64,000 bases of DNA, taken from NCBI GenBank assembly GCA_022457155.1, contig JAJGOT010000437.1, forward strand, positions 62,001 through 126,000, given 5' to 3'. The stretch is from Cladopsammia gracilis (lineage: Eukaryota > Cnidaria > Anthozoa > Scleractinia > Dendrophylliidae). The notes beneath the pieces are model-generated. The model saw nothing but the letters and a program-made list of their open reading frames with translations. It was not told the origin of the DNA and searched no databases. Made by a program: the position numbers and the translations under genes. Of this stretch, positions 29,918 to 41,186 are shown in pieces (within the stretch, counting starts at the first letter, position 1; the number at the start of each line of letters is the position of its first letter).

Positions 29918-32900
29918 CCATATGCAAGCGTATGGACGCCATCGTCTTTTATCCAGCGCTTTGAATCAAAGGGCGAGAGTGTTATCTTGGTGATGTGCTC
30001 ACCGAAGATTTGGTGGCCTTTGCTTCGGAGCCTGTCCATCCCATGCTTGAAGGCTCGCCGATCGAAAAGAGCTTCCTTGTAATTCTGGTGGATGATCTCT
30101 TTCTTTGTGACAACCTTTGTGGTGCCCTTTGCTTTCTTGATGTTTTTGTCGTCCTCTAGTAAGATAGAGTACATCTTCGAGCGAAGACACACAACCTCTG
30201 AGATGGGCACACCCTCGCACTCGTCCTTCATCTTCCCAATGACCTTCTTGTTAAGCTGGCTGTGGAGTGGATGGTCCTTGGGATAGTCACTCGTGTCATA
30301 GAGTTCATCCCGAAGGTTCTCCATGTCTTTGTAAACATCATCCGTCTTGATCTCGAGGAGCAGAGAGTCTGTGCCTGTGTAAAGTAGGTCTACGCGTGGA
30401 CCATATTTCAGCTTGAGATGTTTGTAATAGAAGTCATACATCAGTGTTTTGGAAAGATCAAGGATGCACATGCCTGTGTAGACTGGACGGTTGAAGAGGA
30501 TTTTCTCCCTGTGCATCTGGATCCCCGCCATGTTAGCTCCAAAGACTGTTGCTCTGGAAAACAGCGGGCTTGCGATAAGCTTTCTAATTTTATCTTGCTC
30601 GTGCGATCGGACAAGCTTCATGTCGATTCGATTTCTGAGGTTCTCCATTGTCTTACCGAAGACTGAGTTGTTCATGAGCTTGAAGAAGTTCTTCTCAAAA
30701 TCGGAAGTGGCCTTCTTTCTGAGCTCGGTGTTCAGGGAGATGTATGGCTCCATCCAAGCCCTCTGCTCGAACTTGAGCATTTTGTGGATTTTCGTCAACT
30801 TCATTCCCAGATCCAGGTACTGCTGGAGATTTCTGTAATGCAACACATACCGAGATTTCTTGTTTAGGGTAAGGAGCAGCTTCTGTGTCTTGTCTTCTGA
30901 CTGTCCCTCTGCCAAGGCCCTTTGATATGGAGACATCCATGCCTTAGGAACGGCCTGACTTTCTGGGGCAAGAGGATAAGCGTTGTGCTCATCGTGCAGC
31001 TCCTCGGGGTACTCAAGATCAACCTCGAGGATGTAACCAATCTTTCTGTTTGACCTCCACTTCCTGATCTGGTGTTGAGTTGGAAAGACAGGGCACCATG
31101 CGAAGTTGCCAACTTGGAGAGGCTGACTCATGGCCCATCCATATAGATTGTTCGCGTCGAGATACATGATATAACTTGACTCTTCGTTGGGGTTGTGATC
31201 GTGAAGATAGGGGTTGTTAGCCTTGCAGTACCGCCTGCTCTCCATGGATATACCACCTCGCAAGCCTCTTTCAACAAAGAGATGCATGTCAACATCTGTG
31301 AGCAGCTCCAGGTTGATGCCCGTATACCTGAGAAGGGCGTCCCATGAGAGGCCAGGGCTTGTGTAATAATGTGCCGGGTCAAGCTTGTAATGTTGCAGAC
31401 ATGTTTTTCTGAAGTTCTCGAAAACATCGGCCAGAAGAAGCACATCTGTCATGAGGTAGAGATCGTGGTAATCTCCAAGCGTCTTGCATCCAAATACCTC
31501 CCACACTTTTTGCGCGTGGGCGTATTCCTTATCTGAGATACCTTCCTTCTTGAGCTCGCTATAGAAGGCATCCTTCGGCGGGAGAGATGTCTCCTCGAAT
31601 CGAGCCCATGAGTCCATGTATTCGTATGGGTAAATCCCTTTTTGCAGGAGAAGGTTGCGTTTGGCTTGGTTCTCCTCATAGCTTGCCGTGATTGTGAAGG
31701 ACTCTGGCTTGTTTGCTTCAACCAGGGCACTGAGGCTTGACTGCATGAACTGCAAGCTGTCAATGAACCTTAGCTTGCCGAGGGAGAAAGAGATGTATTT
31801 CTCCATGTTGTTGGGAATGCATGTCAAATCAGATTGAATGCCTGCAATTCCGCCCATAATGTGGTGCGCATCATAACCCCTCAAGTTGTGAAAGATTACG
31901 GGGATTATTTCCGTTTTCGGGTTGGTTCGGAAATAGTTGATGTTGCAAAAACTGTGAGCCGCGCCCCGATATTTGCCTGTGATGTGGCAATGATCTTTAA
32001 CTGCGTCTCGAACAGAGTCTTGGATTAGAGACTCCCCGCAGAAAAGACAGTCGACCTGTTCGAATATTTTTTCTGTGATGGGCTTCCATTTGTTTCTTGG
32101 CCCAACAAATGGGAACTCTTCTAATTCACCATCCTCACCCTTGATGTAAGTTTTGAATGCCTTTTGGTAACATTTGTTGGTGAAACGATGAACAAAGCCC
32201 ACGTATTCTCCGGTATTTGGATCATAGACTTCAGTGGCATCCCTGTGGTTCCTCTTGGTGGGAGACTTGTTACAGATGTGACAGTCAGTTGCGCTGTTGA
32301 ATTCAATCCATTCCTTTCTCGTCATTGAGAGTGGTGCCTTGTCTTGTAATTCGTATCTGATCTCTGCTTCCAGCTGCTGAAGGCTGTTAAGAAATACCGG
32401 CACCGCGTCCTCTCCTCTGTATAGGTAAGGGCCCTTTGTCTCCCCATCAGAGCGAACAGCTAACATGCAGAACCCACAGGGTTTGTGTACGGATGTCGCA
32501 GTAGTGCTGCTCTGTTGGGGATCTGGTATGCATCCATGGACTTTTTCGACAATGCTTTCGAAGTCAGCATAAATAACCCAAGGCTTATTCATCTGGTTCT
32601 GAAAGTTCTCAAAGTGGAGGAAATTTTCACCTTCTTTGGGCATTTCAACTCGTGCCGGCCTGCCTTCTACTCCCCTGCAATAGAAGAGATGGTCGGTGAG
32701 AACCCTTTCTGAAGAGAAGGGTTGGAGACACCTGTCACAGTGATGCATGCGACGCCCAACATTGAACTCACTGTGTAGAAGTCTGCTCATGCTCTTGATG
32801 TAACAATAATGCGAAGTTTGTATGTCTGTGAGCAACATCAGATTAATCCTTCGCAGATTGGGATCCCCTTGCTCACTGACTCTGATTACAACCACCTTGT

Positions 32901-33663
32901 TGTTTTTCCAGCCATAAACGTTGATTGCAAGGTTGTTTTGACGTTCAACCTTAGAAATCTGACTCAATGGCGTTGGAAAATCAACTCCAGTGAAGTCAAG
33001 GCCATCATCAATGGGATAACTTCCTGGTCTGTCTGAATGCGCCTCGGCAGGGAACAATGCCGATCGCAATGCCCAACGTAGACACTGATTGTCTCTGTTC
33101 TTTACATTGATGATTGCCTGCTTCGACCTGAGTTTTGATGGTGTTGGGATAAATGTGCCGCCTCGTATAGGCTTGTACACCCCGAATTCAAGGTAAACAG
33201 TTTTGATTTTATCAACCACCCAACCAGAACCCAATTGCTGCCATCTAGCAATCTCTTCCTTAAAGCCATTCACAATGTCTTCTAGGAAGCCTTCCTCTCG
33301 CAGCTTATAGATATGTGTCACAATCAGTGGTTTAACGTTCCAAAAGAAGTGATTCATTTCTCGATTGTTATCACCTGCCATTGAAAAGTGAACATCGAAT
33401 GACAAAGTGACCTTCACCCCGCCAAGCTCTGTGACTTCGCGTGCAATTCTCTGGAGAATGACTGCCTTATTAGTTATGAAGAATGAATTCAGGTCCTTGA
33501 TTTGGTAATCATCAGGGACATTCATCTTATAACCATGCAGCCAATTACCGAAGTAATCGTGGTTCCTTGGGTTGAAGTCAAGACGTTGAGCCTCCATGTT
33601 ATATACAGGGATTTCATTTTCTCCAATTGCTGGTCTCGCATCGGACCTCTGTGCCATTGCCAT
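29893..33663 (-). CDS. POLB: Protein-primed family B DNA polymerase, motif C altered
   Basis: 1256 residues, the full length expected for Polintons. An N-terminal region includes DNQCLRWAL (about 191-199). A C2H2-type finger lies at about 309-329. The exonuclease motif DFES is at 367-370, and two further cysteine/histidine clusters (CHIC at 461, CLFC...DHCH...FCN at 539-573) resemble an HNH/endonuclease VII-type insert. Polymerase motif A is YLDANNLYG (834-842) and motif B is around KLMNNSVFGKT (995-1005). In motif C the normal two-Asp core reads YTGTDS, with Gly at residue 1097 in place of the first Asp. That substitution should cripple catalysis. The ATG at 33663 follows the leader module shared with the exonuclease gene. 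The frame has no stops. Confidence 0.95.
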   Translation of the reverse strand: MAMAQRSDARPAIGENEIPVYNMEAQRLDFNPRNHDYFGNWLHGYKMNVPDDYQIKDLNSFFITNKAVILQRIAREVTELGGVKVTLSFDVHFSMAGDNNREMNHFFWNVKPLIVTHIYKLREEGFLEDIVNGFKEEIARWQQLGSGWVVDKIKTVYLEFGVYKPIRGGTFIPTPSKLRSKQAIINVKNRDNQCLRWALRSALFPAEAHSDRPGSYPIDDGLDFTGVDFPTPLSQISKVERQNNLAINVYGWKNNKVVVIRVSEQGDPNLRRINLMLLTDIQTSHYCYIKSMSRLLHSEFNVGRRMHHCDRCLQPFSSERVLTDHLFYCRGVEGRPARVEMPKEGENFLHFENFQNQMNKPWVIYADFESIVEKVHGCIPDPQQSSTTATSVHKPCGFCMLAVRSDGETKGPYLYRGEDAVPVFLNSLQQLEAEIRYELQDKAPLSMTRKEWIEFNSATDCHICNKSPTKRNHRDATEVYDPNTGEYVGFVHRFTNKCYQKAFKTYIKGEDGELEEFPFVGPRNKWKPITEKIFEQVDCLFCGESLIQDSVRDAVKDHCHITGKYRGAAHSFCNINYFRTNPKTEIIPVIFHNLRGYDAHHIMGGIAGIQSDLTCIPNNMEKYISFSLGKLRFIDSLQFMQSSLSALVEANKPESFTITASYEENQAKRNLLLQKGIYPYEYMDSWARFEETSLPPKDAFYSELKKEGISDKEYAHAQKVWEVFGCKTLGDYHDLYLMTDVLLLADVFENFRKTCLQHYKLDPAHYYTSPGLSWDALLRYTGINLELLTDVDMHLFVERGLRGGISMESRRYCKANNPYLHDHNPNEESSYIMYLDANNLYGWAMSQPLQVGNFAWCPVFPTQHQIRKWRSNRKIGYILEVDLEYPEELHDEHNAYPLAPESQAVPKAWMSPYQRALAEGQSEDKTQKLLLTLNKKSRYVLHYRNLQQYLDLGMKLTKIHKMLKFEQRAWMEPYISLNTELRKKATSDFEKNFFKLMNNSVFGKTMENLRNRIDMKLVRSHEQDKIRKLIASPLFSRATVFGANMAGIQMHREKILFNRPVYTGMCILDLSKTLMYDFYYKHLKLKYGPRVDLLYTGTDSLLLEIKTDDVYKDMENLRDELYDTSDYPKDHPLHSQLNKKVIGKMKDECEGVPISEVVCLRSKMYSILLEDDKNIKKAKGTTKVVTKKEIIHQNYKEALFDRRAFKHGMDRLRSKGHQIFGEHITKITLSPFDSKRWIKDDGVHTLAYGHKDTGGN

Positions 33664-33760
33664 GTGGGTTGGTATATGCGGGGGTGGGGTTTCTTCAATT
33701 GGTGGTCTCGTGTCGGGGCCAGCATCACAAGCTGTGGTTGGGGATGGTCTCGTGCCGAGT
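33664..33760 (-). promoter_or_regulatory. Replication-class leader module, copy 3
   Basis: On the minus strand: 'cttgtgatgctggccccgac', 'gagaccaccaattgaagaaa' and 'cccgcatataccaacccac' directly before the polymerase ATG. It coincides with the inner right TIR. Confidence 0.7.
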
Positions 33761-33990
33761 CAGCATTCACAAGCCCTGTGTAGTATAGGGGGTTGGTGTA
33801 TCCGGGACCGCCTCCAAACGCCCGCAAAACCGCTTATTTTTGGAACTCCCGAACACCTTAGTTGCCGTGTCCCCAGGGCGAATACAATGAGCCCTGGGGC
33901 ACGGCAACTAAGGTGTTCGGGAGTTCCAAAAATAAGCGGTTTTGCGGGCGTTTGGAGGCGGTCCCGACTCACCAACCCCCTATACTACTA
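33664..33990. repeat. Polinton right terminal inverted repeat with palindromic tip
   Basis: Inverted copy of the left repeat, with the palindromic tip at 33781-33990. The inner part (33664-33780) doubles as the leader of the DNA polymerase gene. The off-centre core of the palindrome has the same orientation relative to the element end on both sides. Confidence 0.9.
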
Positions 33991-33996
33991 AGGAAG

Positions 33997-34310
33997 ACAA
34001 AAAAAGCGAATATTTTTTATATTTCTATGCTAACATTTTTTAGCAGAATTCAATAGAAATTTAAAGCGTTTCGGTCTGGACTTGGGAAAAGACAGCGAAG
34101 ACAGGATACTTCCGCATGTTCTCAAAAAGCTATTAAATGTGTACTAATGTATTAATTTTCTTGAATCCCCAATTAAAAACTTATCCAAATTAACTTGCCT
34201 TTCACACCTTTGAAGGAACACTGAACTTAGAAATAAAGGCACGCAGTCTATTTGCATCCACGATTGGCATCCCTCGCAAAGGACCGAAGGGTTGTTTTCG
34301 TCATCAGTTG
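33997..34310. other. Non-coding, no recognised feature
   Basis: A+T-rich sequence between the Polinton and the next repeat. Nothing recognisable. Confidence 0.45.
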
Positions 34311-35540
34311 GTAATATATATATAGATAGCCCAAGCCTAACAGCGTCGCACTTTGAACAAGCTTAACTAAGGTGAAAGGTTGGAAGCATAAGAATTAAGA
34401 TTGACGAACGGGCTATTTTCAATTTTAGCAATTCTCAAAAACAGTATTACGCGACCGTCTGCACAGTACATTTTTATAGACCGTACAAAAGTTCACAAAA
34501 ACAACTTTTCTCTGTCTGGAATAACTAGTACCACTACTTTCCGAATAAAATACAGTTTTTGTTTGTCAAAAATTGCTCGAGAAACTGATTTGAAAATCAG
34601 AAATTGCAAAAATACACAAACATATTTGCATAAGGCGATGCGAGTGAAGATGGAACTGTACTATAAAATCAGTCTTGTTTTGTTTATATAAAATCGCTTT
34701 TAAATCCATCTAATGAATGAACAAACACATAAAAATGGACAACACAATCTTCTTTCGAAAAAATTTATTGAAATCTCCATTAGTTTACGTTTAAAAGAAA
34801 AACGCGTACCATTTAAGCTTAAATATAGCTCATCGAGTTCAAGCTTTCTTCGATGAAATTCAAGAGATCGTTACAACTGAATTCAAGCACGTTTTAAAAT
34901 CAATTCTCCAAAACTAACAATAACACCAATAAAAAGTCACTCACAGATTGATATCAACATAAATTCTCATCGAAAACAGTGATCTGTTTTACCTTTAGTC
35001 CCTCGCTTGCTTGGAAATTCAAATCTCCGCTTCTGGTTCTGAAATCCGTAGAAAACAAACATCTCCCGCATTGATAAAAAACAAGATTTTATCCCTGAAA
35101 GCTCGTCTTTTTACACTAAAGCGGCTTCTGAGTATCCCTTAATTAGTATCCTTGCCTTGAGTAGCAAACCGCGAAATATTCAGGGAAATAACGCCTTTAA
35201 TTTAAACGGTTTTCTCCGCTTAGTAAATTCACAGTAAAACATCAAAGTGTTTTTCTAGCTGACGTGACATTCGGCCGTGTAACCGCGCGAAAAACAAAGC
35301 CTCGCTTTGGTTTCAACATGACGTCGTACGCGCATGTTTTCCGACGTCATACGCGCCCGCGACCTAGTCCTGCGCGAAGGCAAGCTAGTCCTGCGCGACG
35401 GCGGAGGGCGGCGTCGGGCACACGCGCGCCCGCGAAACATTCCGCTAGCCATGACCATGAAAAATGAAGAGCATCGGTTCTATGAGTATGGAGCTGCGCA
35501 GCCAGGCCTTCGGCCTGGCAAGTGCTCCGCTACTATTACA
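34311..35540 (+). repeat. Copy 2 of the ~1.2-kb dispersed repeat
   Basis: Begins 'atatagatagcccaagcc', runs through 'aacaagcttaactaaggtg' and ends in a G+C-rich block with 'ggccttcggcctggc'. It matches 41187-42178 in direct and 2155-3300 in inverted orientation. No protein. Confidence 0.75.
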
Positions 35541-35759
35541 CTCAGATATTACAGACGTCATCCTCGCGATCATTTGCCAAACTCTCTCGCCATGTCTTTC
35601 CCCTATTTCCTCGAGCCTTGCTCTTCGTCGAGTTCCTCGTTCTCTTACTTCCAGGTTTTTCTTGATCTTTCTTCCTTCTGTCAGCTATTTCCTTTTTCCT
35701 TTGCTCTTTTCTTAATATTTCTCTTCTAGTTCCTTACGTCTCTCTTCCTTTTTCTTTTC

Positions 35760-37680
35760 CATTTCCTAGAACATTTTTTGCTTTTCCGCCAGCTGCGTAG
35801 CTTTCTTCACCTTTTCATCCAGGAGAATTTTCATCGACTCTGGCCCGCTAACAAAATTGGGGATTCTTCGATTAGCATTATTACGTTTAGCAGGACCATT
35901 AACTTCTAAGGTGGGACATGTTAAAATCTTTCGAAGTACCGTAGCGGAGGAGTTGATCTGACCTAAATATGGCTCTGCACTTGCTCTTTGTTGTACACCT
36001 TCTGCAGTGGCTGCACTTGTTGAAGGTGCTACACTTGTGTCCGGCACTTGTTAAAGGCGCTACACATGTTAAACGCGCTGCACTTGTTGAAGGCGCTACA
36101 CTTGTTAAAGGCGCTACACTTGTTGAAGACGTAATACTTGCTGAAGGCACTACACTTGCCGAAGACTCTACACCTGACGAAGACGCTACAGTTATTAAAG
36201 GAGCTGAACGTGCTGAAGAGGCTGCACTTGTTGAAGGCGCTGGAGGTGTTGTAGGTGCTACACTTGTTGAAGACGTTGCTGTTGCTGTTGATTTTCCTCT
36301 GTTTTGGACTTCACTTTTGAGCAGTACAGTTTCTTCCAAGCAGAGAAGGTTGGACTTCCTTCAATATCATAGCTTTGTGCCATTTCTCGCCTGTATTTCG
36401 TCGTAAAAGGTGTTGCTAACGCTGCCTCTAGAGCTTCAAAAGCTTGAACTGCACCCGATGAGCTTCCACTAGTGGACACTGGCGGGAGAGCTGTCTCGGA
36501 AGAGAACGGCGTGGTACAAACCAGTTGTTCATTCGATATTTGGTTTCGGTCCAAAGGATAAATTCTCGATTTGCGAAAAGCGCTGACTAGGATTAAGGGG
36601 CTCATAACTTCTTCCCACGATGCTTTGAACACAAAATTTCTTTTTATTCATTTCTGTATTTGGGTTCCTTTGAGCAAAGTTTCGTACTTTGTACCAACTC
36701 TTCTTCATTGGACCGAAAAGACCGACATCAGCGGGCTGGACGAGATGAGTCGCATTTTGTAGAAGTGAAGATATATTCCATTCTTCTCTGCCAATTGGAA
36801 TAACTCCAGATTAAGATGAGAATCATGACCGTCACTAAGTGGGACAACAGGCCTTTCTGGAGGCAAATTTGGCACAAAGTGATTTGCAAACCACATGTAA
36901 AACGTTTGTGTGTCCATATAACCAGAATCCGTCATTAAAAAGACACTGCCCTCGATGCCTCCTTCCAGCAGATTGTAAGTTGCGGGAAGGCGCTTACCTT
37001 GAAAAAGAAAATATGGGGGAATCCACTGGCCGCAAGCGTTAAAACAAGGTAACAAATTAAGTTATATGTTCTCGGTTTCCTGGAAGGATGCGATACGGTG
37101 CTTGTTTCCTGTCAGATGGGCCAATAATGTTCTCAGGTCGGCCTCCCATATCGAAACCGGTTTCATCACAGTTCAAAATTTGTGATGTTTAATTCAAAAT
37201 ATTTTGTCCGACCAAAAATGCTTCGAATCTATCAAACCAGGCGTCTACATGGTCTTTAGAGATCTTAGCCTCTTTCTTCTTAAGTGTGTGGGCCTTTCGT
37301 AATTTCACTTGAGGTTTTCGCTTAACTAAAGAGCGAAACCATTTGTTCCCAGGTTTATTGTCTCGAAAAGGTGTCGCCCTTCCGTCTTTTTCAATGAACA
37401 TTTTGATCGCGTTGAATAATGAATCTTTAGATACACCAAAACCCCGATTTGCCAATTCAATCAGCCAATCAACGAATTGGCTCTCTTCCTGGTTAGTCAA
37501 AAATGGAGGTGGTCAGATCCTCTGCGACTGCCAATCTGAACTCGACCACTTAAGCGGTCCTGAACAGTTGTTCTTTAAGCCACCACTTTTTAGCTGCTTT
37601 TCGAATGCTTAGTCCTCCCACCCTAACATCGTTCATTGATTTTGCTGACTCGCCATATCAAAACAATTGTCAAAAAGGGC
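35760..37680 (-). pseudogene. Decayed pogo-like transposase
   Basis: Three minus-strand fragments in order. 37189-37680 has an HTH start (SIRKAAKKWW) with a stop before the second block and a CENP-B-like second half (WFRSLVKRKPQVKLRKAHTL). 36705-37055 has a DDE core (MTDSGYMDTQTFYMWF with an Asp, then SDGHDSH). 36258-36632 has the C-terminal block ending AFRKSRIYPL. Several stops and frameshifts separate them, and a degenerate serine/threonine/alanine repeat region follows toward 35900. The pogo/Tigger family is the best fit. No terminal repeats were found. Confidence 0.8.
35960..36300 (+). repeat. Degenerate short tandem repeat (GAAGGCGCTACACTTGTT-like)
   Basis: Roughly 18- to 24-bp units based on 'ggcgctacacttgtt' recur about a dozen times with substitutions. 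They encode alanine/serine/threonine/valine-rich repeats in several frames and may be a tail of the transposase or a separate minisatellite. Confidence 0.7.
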
Positions 37681-40600
37681 CTGTATGAGAATTTGTATTT
37701 CACTTCTGCTTACTTATTTTTGTAATGGGTCGTCACGCAACGCCTCCCCATTAACGAGACCAAGCACTTCGTGACGACATAGATAACAGGACTATGAAAA
37801 ACCTTTCAACAATTTCATTTTATCAAATGGTCAGACAATTACATGTAATTAATCTGTGATTACTGCCTAGTTATAAATATCAGGTAAGTTTCAATATTAA
37901 GCTTTGTCATCTGCCGTATTACTCAGTATTTAAAATATGTATGACCTCAATGTCCCGGGTGGGGTGGGGGGGGGGGGGGGGGGTGACCCTCCTACACGGG
38001 CCAACTTTTCTCCATATAAACAGGCCCTAAAACAAATACATGTGACTTACGTACTTTTAATCACGCTATACATGCTACACATAGCTTTTGTTTATTCGTA
38101 ATCTTTGTTACACTTACACATGTATCTTTAATTTCTCGACCAGGGAAAATTCGGTTCGTTCATTTAATAAGAAATAGGTTTTGAGCAATGAGGCCGAAAT
38201 CTTCGCTGAGAGTTTGACTGCTAAAATTTCAGGAACAGCCGTATTCTAGCTGATAATGACAGATTACCTAATAACTTTCATCTTTAATCTAAAATTTGCC
38301 CAAAAAATTCTGAAGCTCCTTGAGATATTTCCTGTGAAACTATTTGTTTGTCTACGGTAGTTTTGCTGTGCAGTGAAGCGAGCCAAAATTAATCGCCAAA
38401 CGTTTACTCACCTGAACGAAACACGTCCTTCCTCGACCGTTTCTTGTTCAAAAAGAGCGCAAAAACCACCAACGTATAGCGGCAATGTTCGTCCTTCTTT
38501 CGGAATGCTTCGGTGGACGAAAATTTAAATCTCCGACGAACATAACCGACGTAATTTTTTTGGCCGGAAACTGGGCAGCACACCGTACACCAATACTTTT
38601 GCTCGAATTTTTGCCAAACTGGAATTCGATTTCCTATCAGCGCCGCGGATAGTTACTGTTGTAACTCAGAAACCTACTCAAACAGCCGGCATGTTGTTGA
38701 CACAGTTGCTATGAAATTTGGTTGCTTTGTACAACTCCACTTACCAAAAGTGATTTTATAATCTATGAAATTATCGCTTGTAATAAGGAAGCTACTATGT
38801 AGGGCAAAAAAATTTCGCTAGAGATAGTTTCAGTCCTTTCATATTGTTGACATCGGCGCAAAGAGAAGAAGGTCAGCACGACACTTGACCTATTCGTTTG
38901 CGATCAGTTATCACCTACTCGAGAATTGATTTTTATCACTAGATTTTGTTTCCGAACAAGAAATTTTGTTTGCCACATCAAGGAAAGGGTATACGCAATA
39001 AACTAAACATAGCTTTCTGCTAGTATAACTTTCATTGTAAAATTCGATGTAAAAGGACAAGATTTATGCCAGAGAAGTTTCCTTATTTTCAAGTGTTTAC
39101 CAAAGTGCTGGAATAAGCTAAATTATTTGATGTTTACTTGTGCTTGCGTGACTGACTTTCTCAACTTTTGAAGAAAATTCATGAAGATTGCGGCTGTTCG
39201 TCTACGTCTCTCAACGGGTGGCTTTTCAATTACTCAAGCTAGATTTTCGATATGTTGCAGTACAGTAACATAGCTTTCTGCTAGTATAACTTTCATTGTA
39301 AAATTCGATGTAAAAGGACAAAGTGCTGAAAGTAGGAATGTTCGGGCTAATTAAAAAGACTTGTAAAATTGTATCTTCTTCCAATATTTTTACATTTCTA
39401 CGCTCTCAAAGGATTGCTCTACTTAACTGCAAAGAATCATTTTCATACGTTTAAGGCGTCTTTCTTCCCGAGCGATTTAAAGATACAGCAAATCTCGACT
39501 AAATTTTATGGCGGCTGCGACCTGAACACGGCATTTTAGTTTTTGAGGGATTTCTCGAAAACGAAAAGTCTTTGGAAAGTTTGAATGTAATTTTCGCAAA
39601 TAGGTCACCAAAGGGTTTCTCCTGACGAAATATGAAGAAATTCGAAAATTCAGTTTTGTCGGCGAGTTCTCGATATTTATAGACAGCCGCTCTTAATATA
39701 TAGCTTTACTTATATTTCATAGACAAAGTGTTGCTGAAAGGCTGAAGTTGTGGCTTATGATATCATCAACTTTTAATATGAGCAACAGCATAAAAAAAAA
39801 AAGAAACACTGCTGATCAGCAGTCAATTAAGTGTTTTCACTAAAGTCATATCAAAATTCAGAAGCATTAAAAAGCAGATTTAGATTATAAAATGTTTATA
39901 GCATTGCAAAGCGTTTAAAACTACACATCTGGGCGAAATTTTAAAAGCGCAAAAATATTTCGTTCAAGAGTTATAGGCAAACGAGTATCATAATTTTTGG
40001 TTGAGAAATGTATGTAGCAGCCATCTTGGTGCCCCATTTAGGAGCACCAATATGGCGGCCAAAACTACACCCAAAATCTAATCACAAAATATTGAATGCA
40101 TTATAAGTTCCATTAAATCGTCTTATAAGCAACTATAATGCAAAAATGACTTTCAACGGCTTTAATTTTGTTTATTTTCACGGGTTATCTGAAATAGCGT
40201 GACAAAATATTAATTGCGTGACACATTTAAAATATTTAAAATTTGGAAGCAAAACATCGTTAAAATCCGAAACATTTTCTGAAGGATTGTAACATTGGCT
40301 TTGTAGATTTGTAGGATGTATAGTTTAGATCTTTTTTTTATTTTTATGACGTCATGTGCAAACCCACAATATTGATATAATGGTGCAGGCATTCCTTCAC
40401 CTTCAGGATATTATAACAACCGTAAGAGCTGTTTTGGATCTCTAAGATCAGAATAATTTAAAAAGTATTTTGGAGTTAAGCCCAATTCTTGTTTATCACT
40501 TTTACGTTGAGCAAGTAGGCTTGAAAATATATAAGCTTATCCAAAAGCAAAATTGTAACTGCATACAAATGTAATTAAGTTTTAAGCTTACTTAAAATGG

Positions 40601-41186
40601 TAAAGATGTGTTATTGAGAAGGACTCTCGCTTACGGCATCAAATATGGTATTGTAGTATTCTAATAGACTAAGACAAGAGAACAACAAATTGGCTGGGTG
40701 CCTGTAAGGACTAAACAGTTTGGATGTCGTTCGACAGGAATGTCGTTTGCCAAGCTTTCGAGCCCAACGTAGCCAAAATTGACTGTGCAACTGCACACAG
40801 CAGTAGCAGATAAATTTACTAAGATTACTACTTATGTAATATGTGAAATCGATAACTTATTTTTAATTAACTAATACCTTTCTTTTCTAAATAAGTCATG
40901 AAAAATGTATCTTAGTTTGATTCAGATCTGGTATCCATTTTTAACCCTATTCAGCCTGGGTTTTTTTGAGTTCCTATTACTTGGCAGTGTTTATGATCTT
41001 TATATTTTTGTTTGATGATTGTTTTTTATGGCAATATCTTAAAAACATTTAAGCAGGTAACTGAATTGCTCTAATTCTAGATATATTAAGCAATATTGTT
41101 TCTGCCTCTTGTTTGGCTAATTAATGTTCATAATACAATTTAGCATTCATATTATTTAAATAATGTAGTCGTTGTTGTTATTGTAA
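37681..41186. other. Non-coding region with one 55-bp direct repeat
   Basis: No gene seen. A poly-G tract starts near 37964. The sequence 'acatagctttctgctagtat' and about 35 further bases occurs at 39006-39060 and again at about 39266-39320. A 'ttaaccctattcagcctggg' end similar to the piggyBac-type element at 48619 appears at about 40941 without a matching partner. Confidence 0.55.

Larger units (their letters stand above)
16203..33990. mobile_element. Polinton/Maverick element, 17.8 kb
   Basis: The element is bounded by AGGAAG at 16197-16202 and 33991-33996, the 6-bp target duplication expected for Polintons. It has long terminal inverted repeats beginning TAGTATAGGGGG. It encodes the diagnostic set: family B DNA polymerase, retroviral-type integrase, A32-like ATPase and jelly-roll capsid proteins. 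Extras include a YqaJ-type exonuclease and a VLTF3-like protein. Most genes are compact with gaps under 50 bp. No adenain-like protease was recognised. At least five reading-frame breaks and one catalytic substitution indicate a recently inactivated copy. Polintons are virus-like elements, so this can also be viewed as an integrated adintovirus-like genome. Confidence 0.95.

Noticed and set aside
30092..33036. Plus-strand frames of 60-115 codons across the polymerase gene
   Set aside because: Shadow frames of the 1256-codon polymerase on the other strand.
16203..34000. Bacterial or phage contamination
   Set aside because: TIRs, 6-bp target duplication, Polinton-specific gene set and flanking spliced genes show integration in a eukaryotic chromosome.
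35264..35729. Arginine/proline-rich frames of 67-131 codons
   Set aside because: They follow the G+C-rich part of the 1.2-kb repeat and are not preserved in the copy at 42000.
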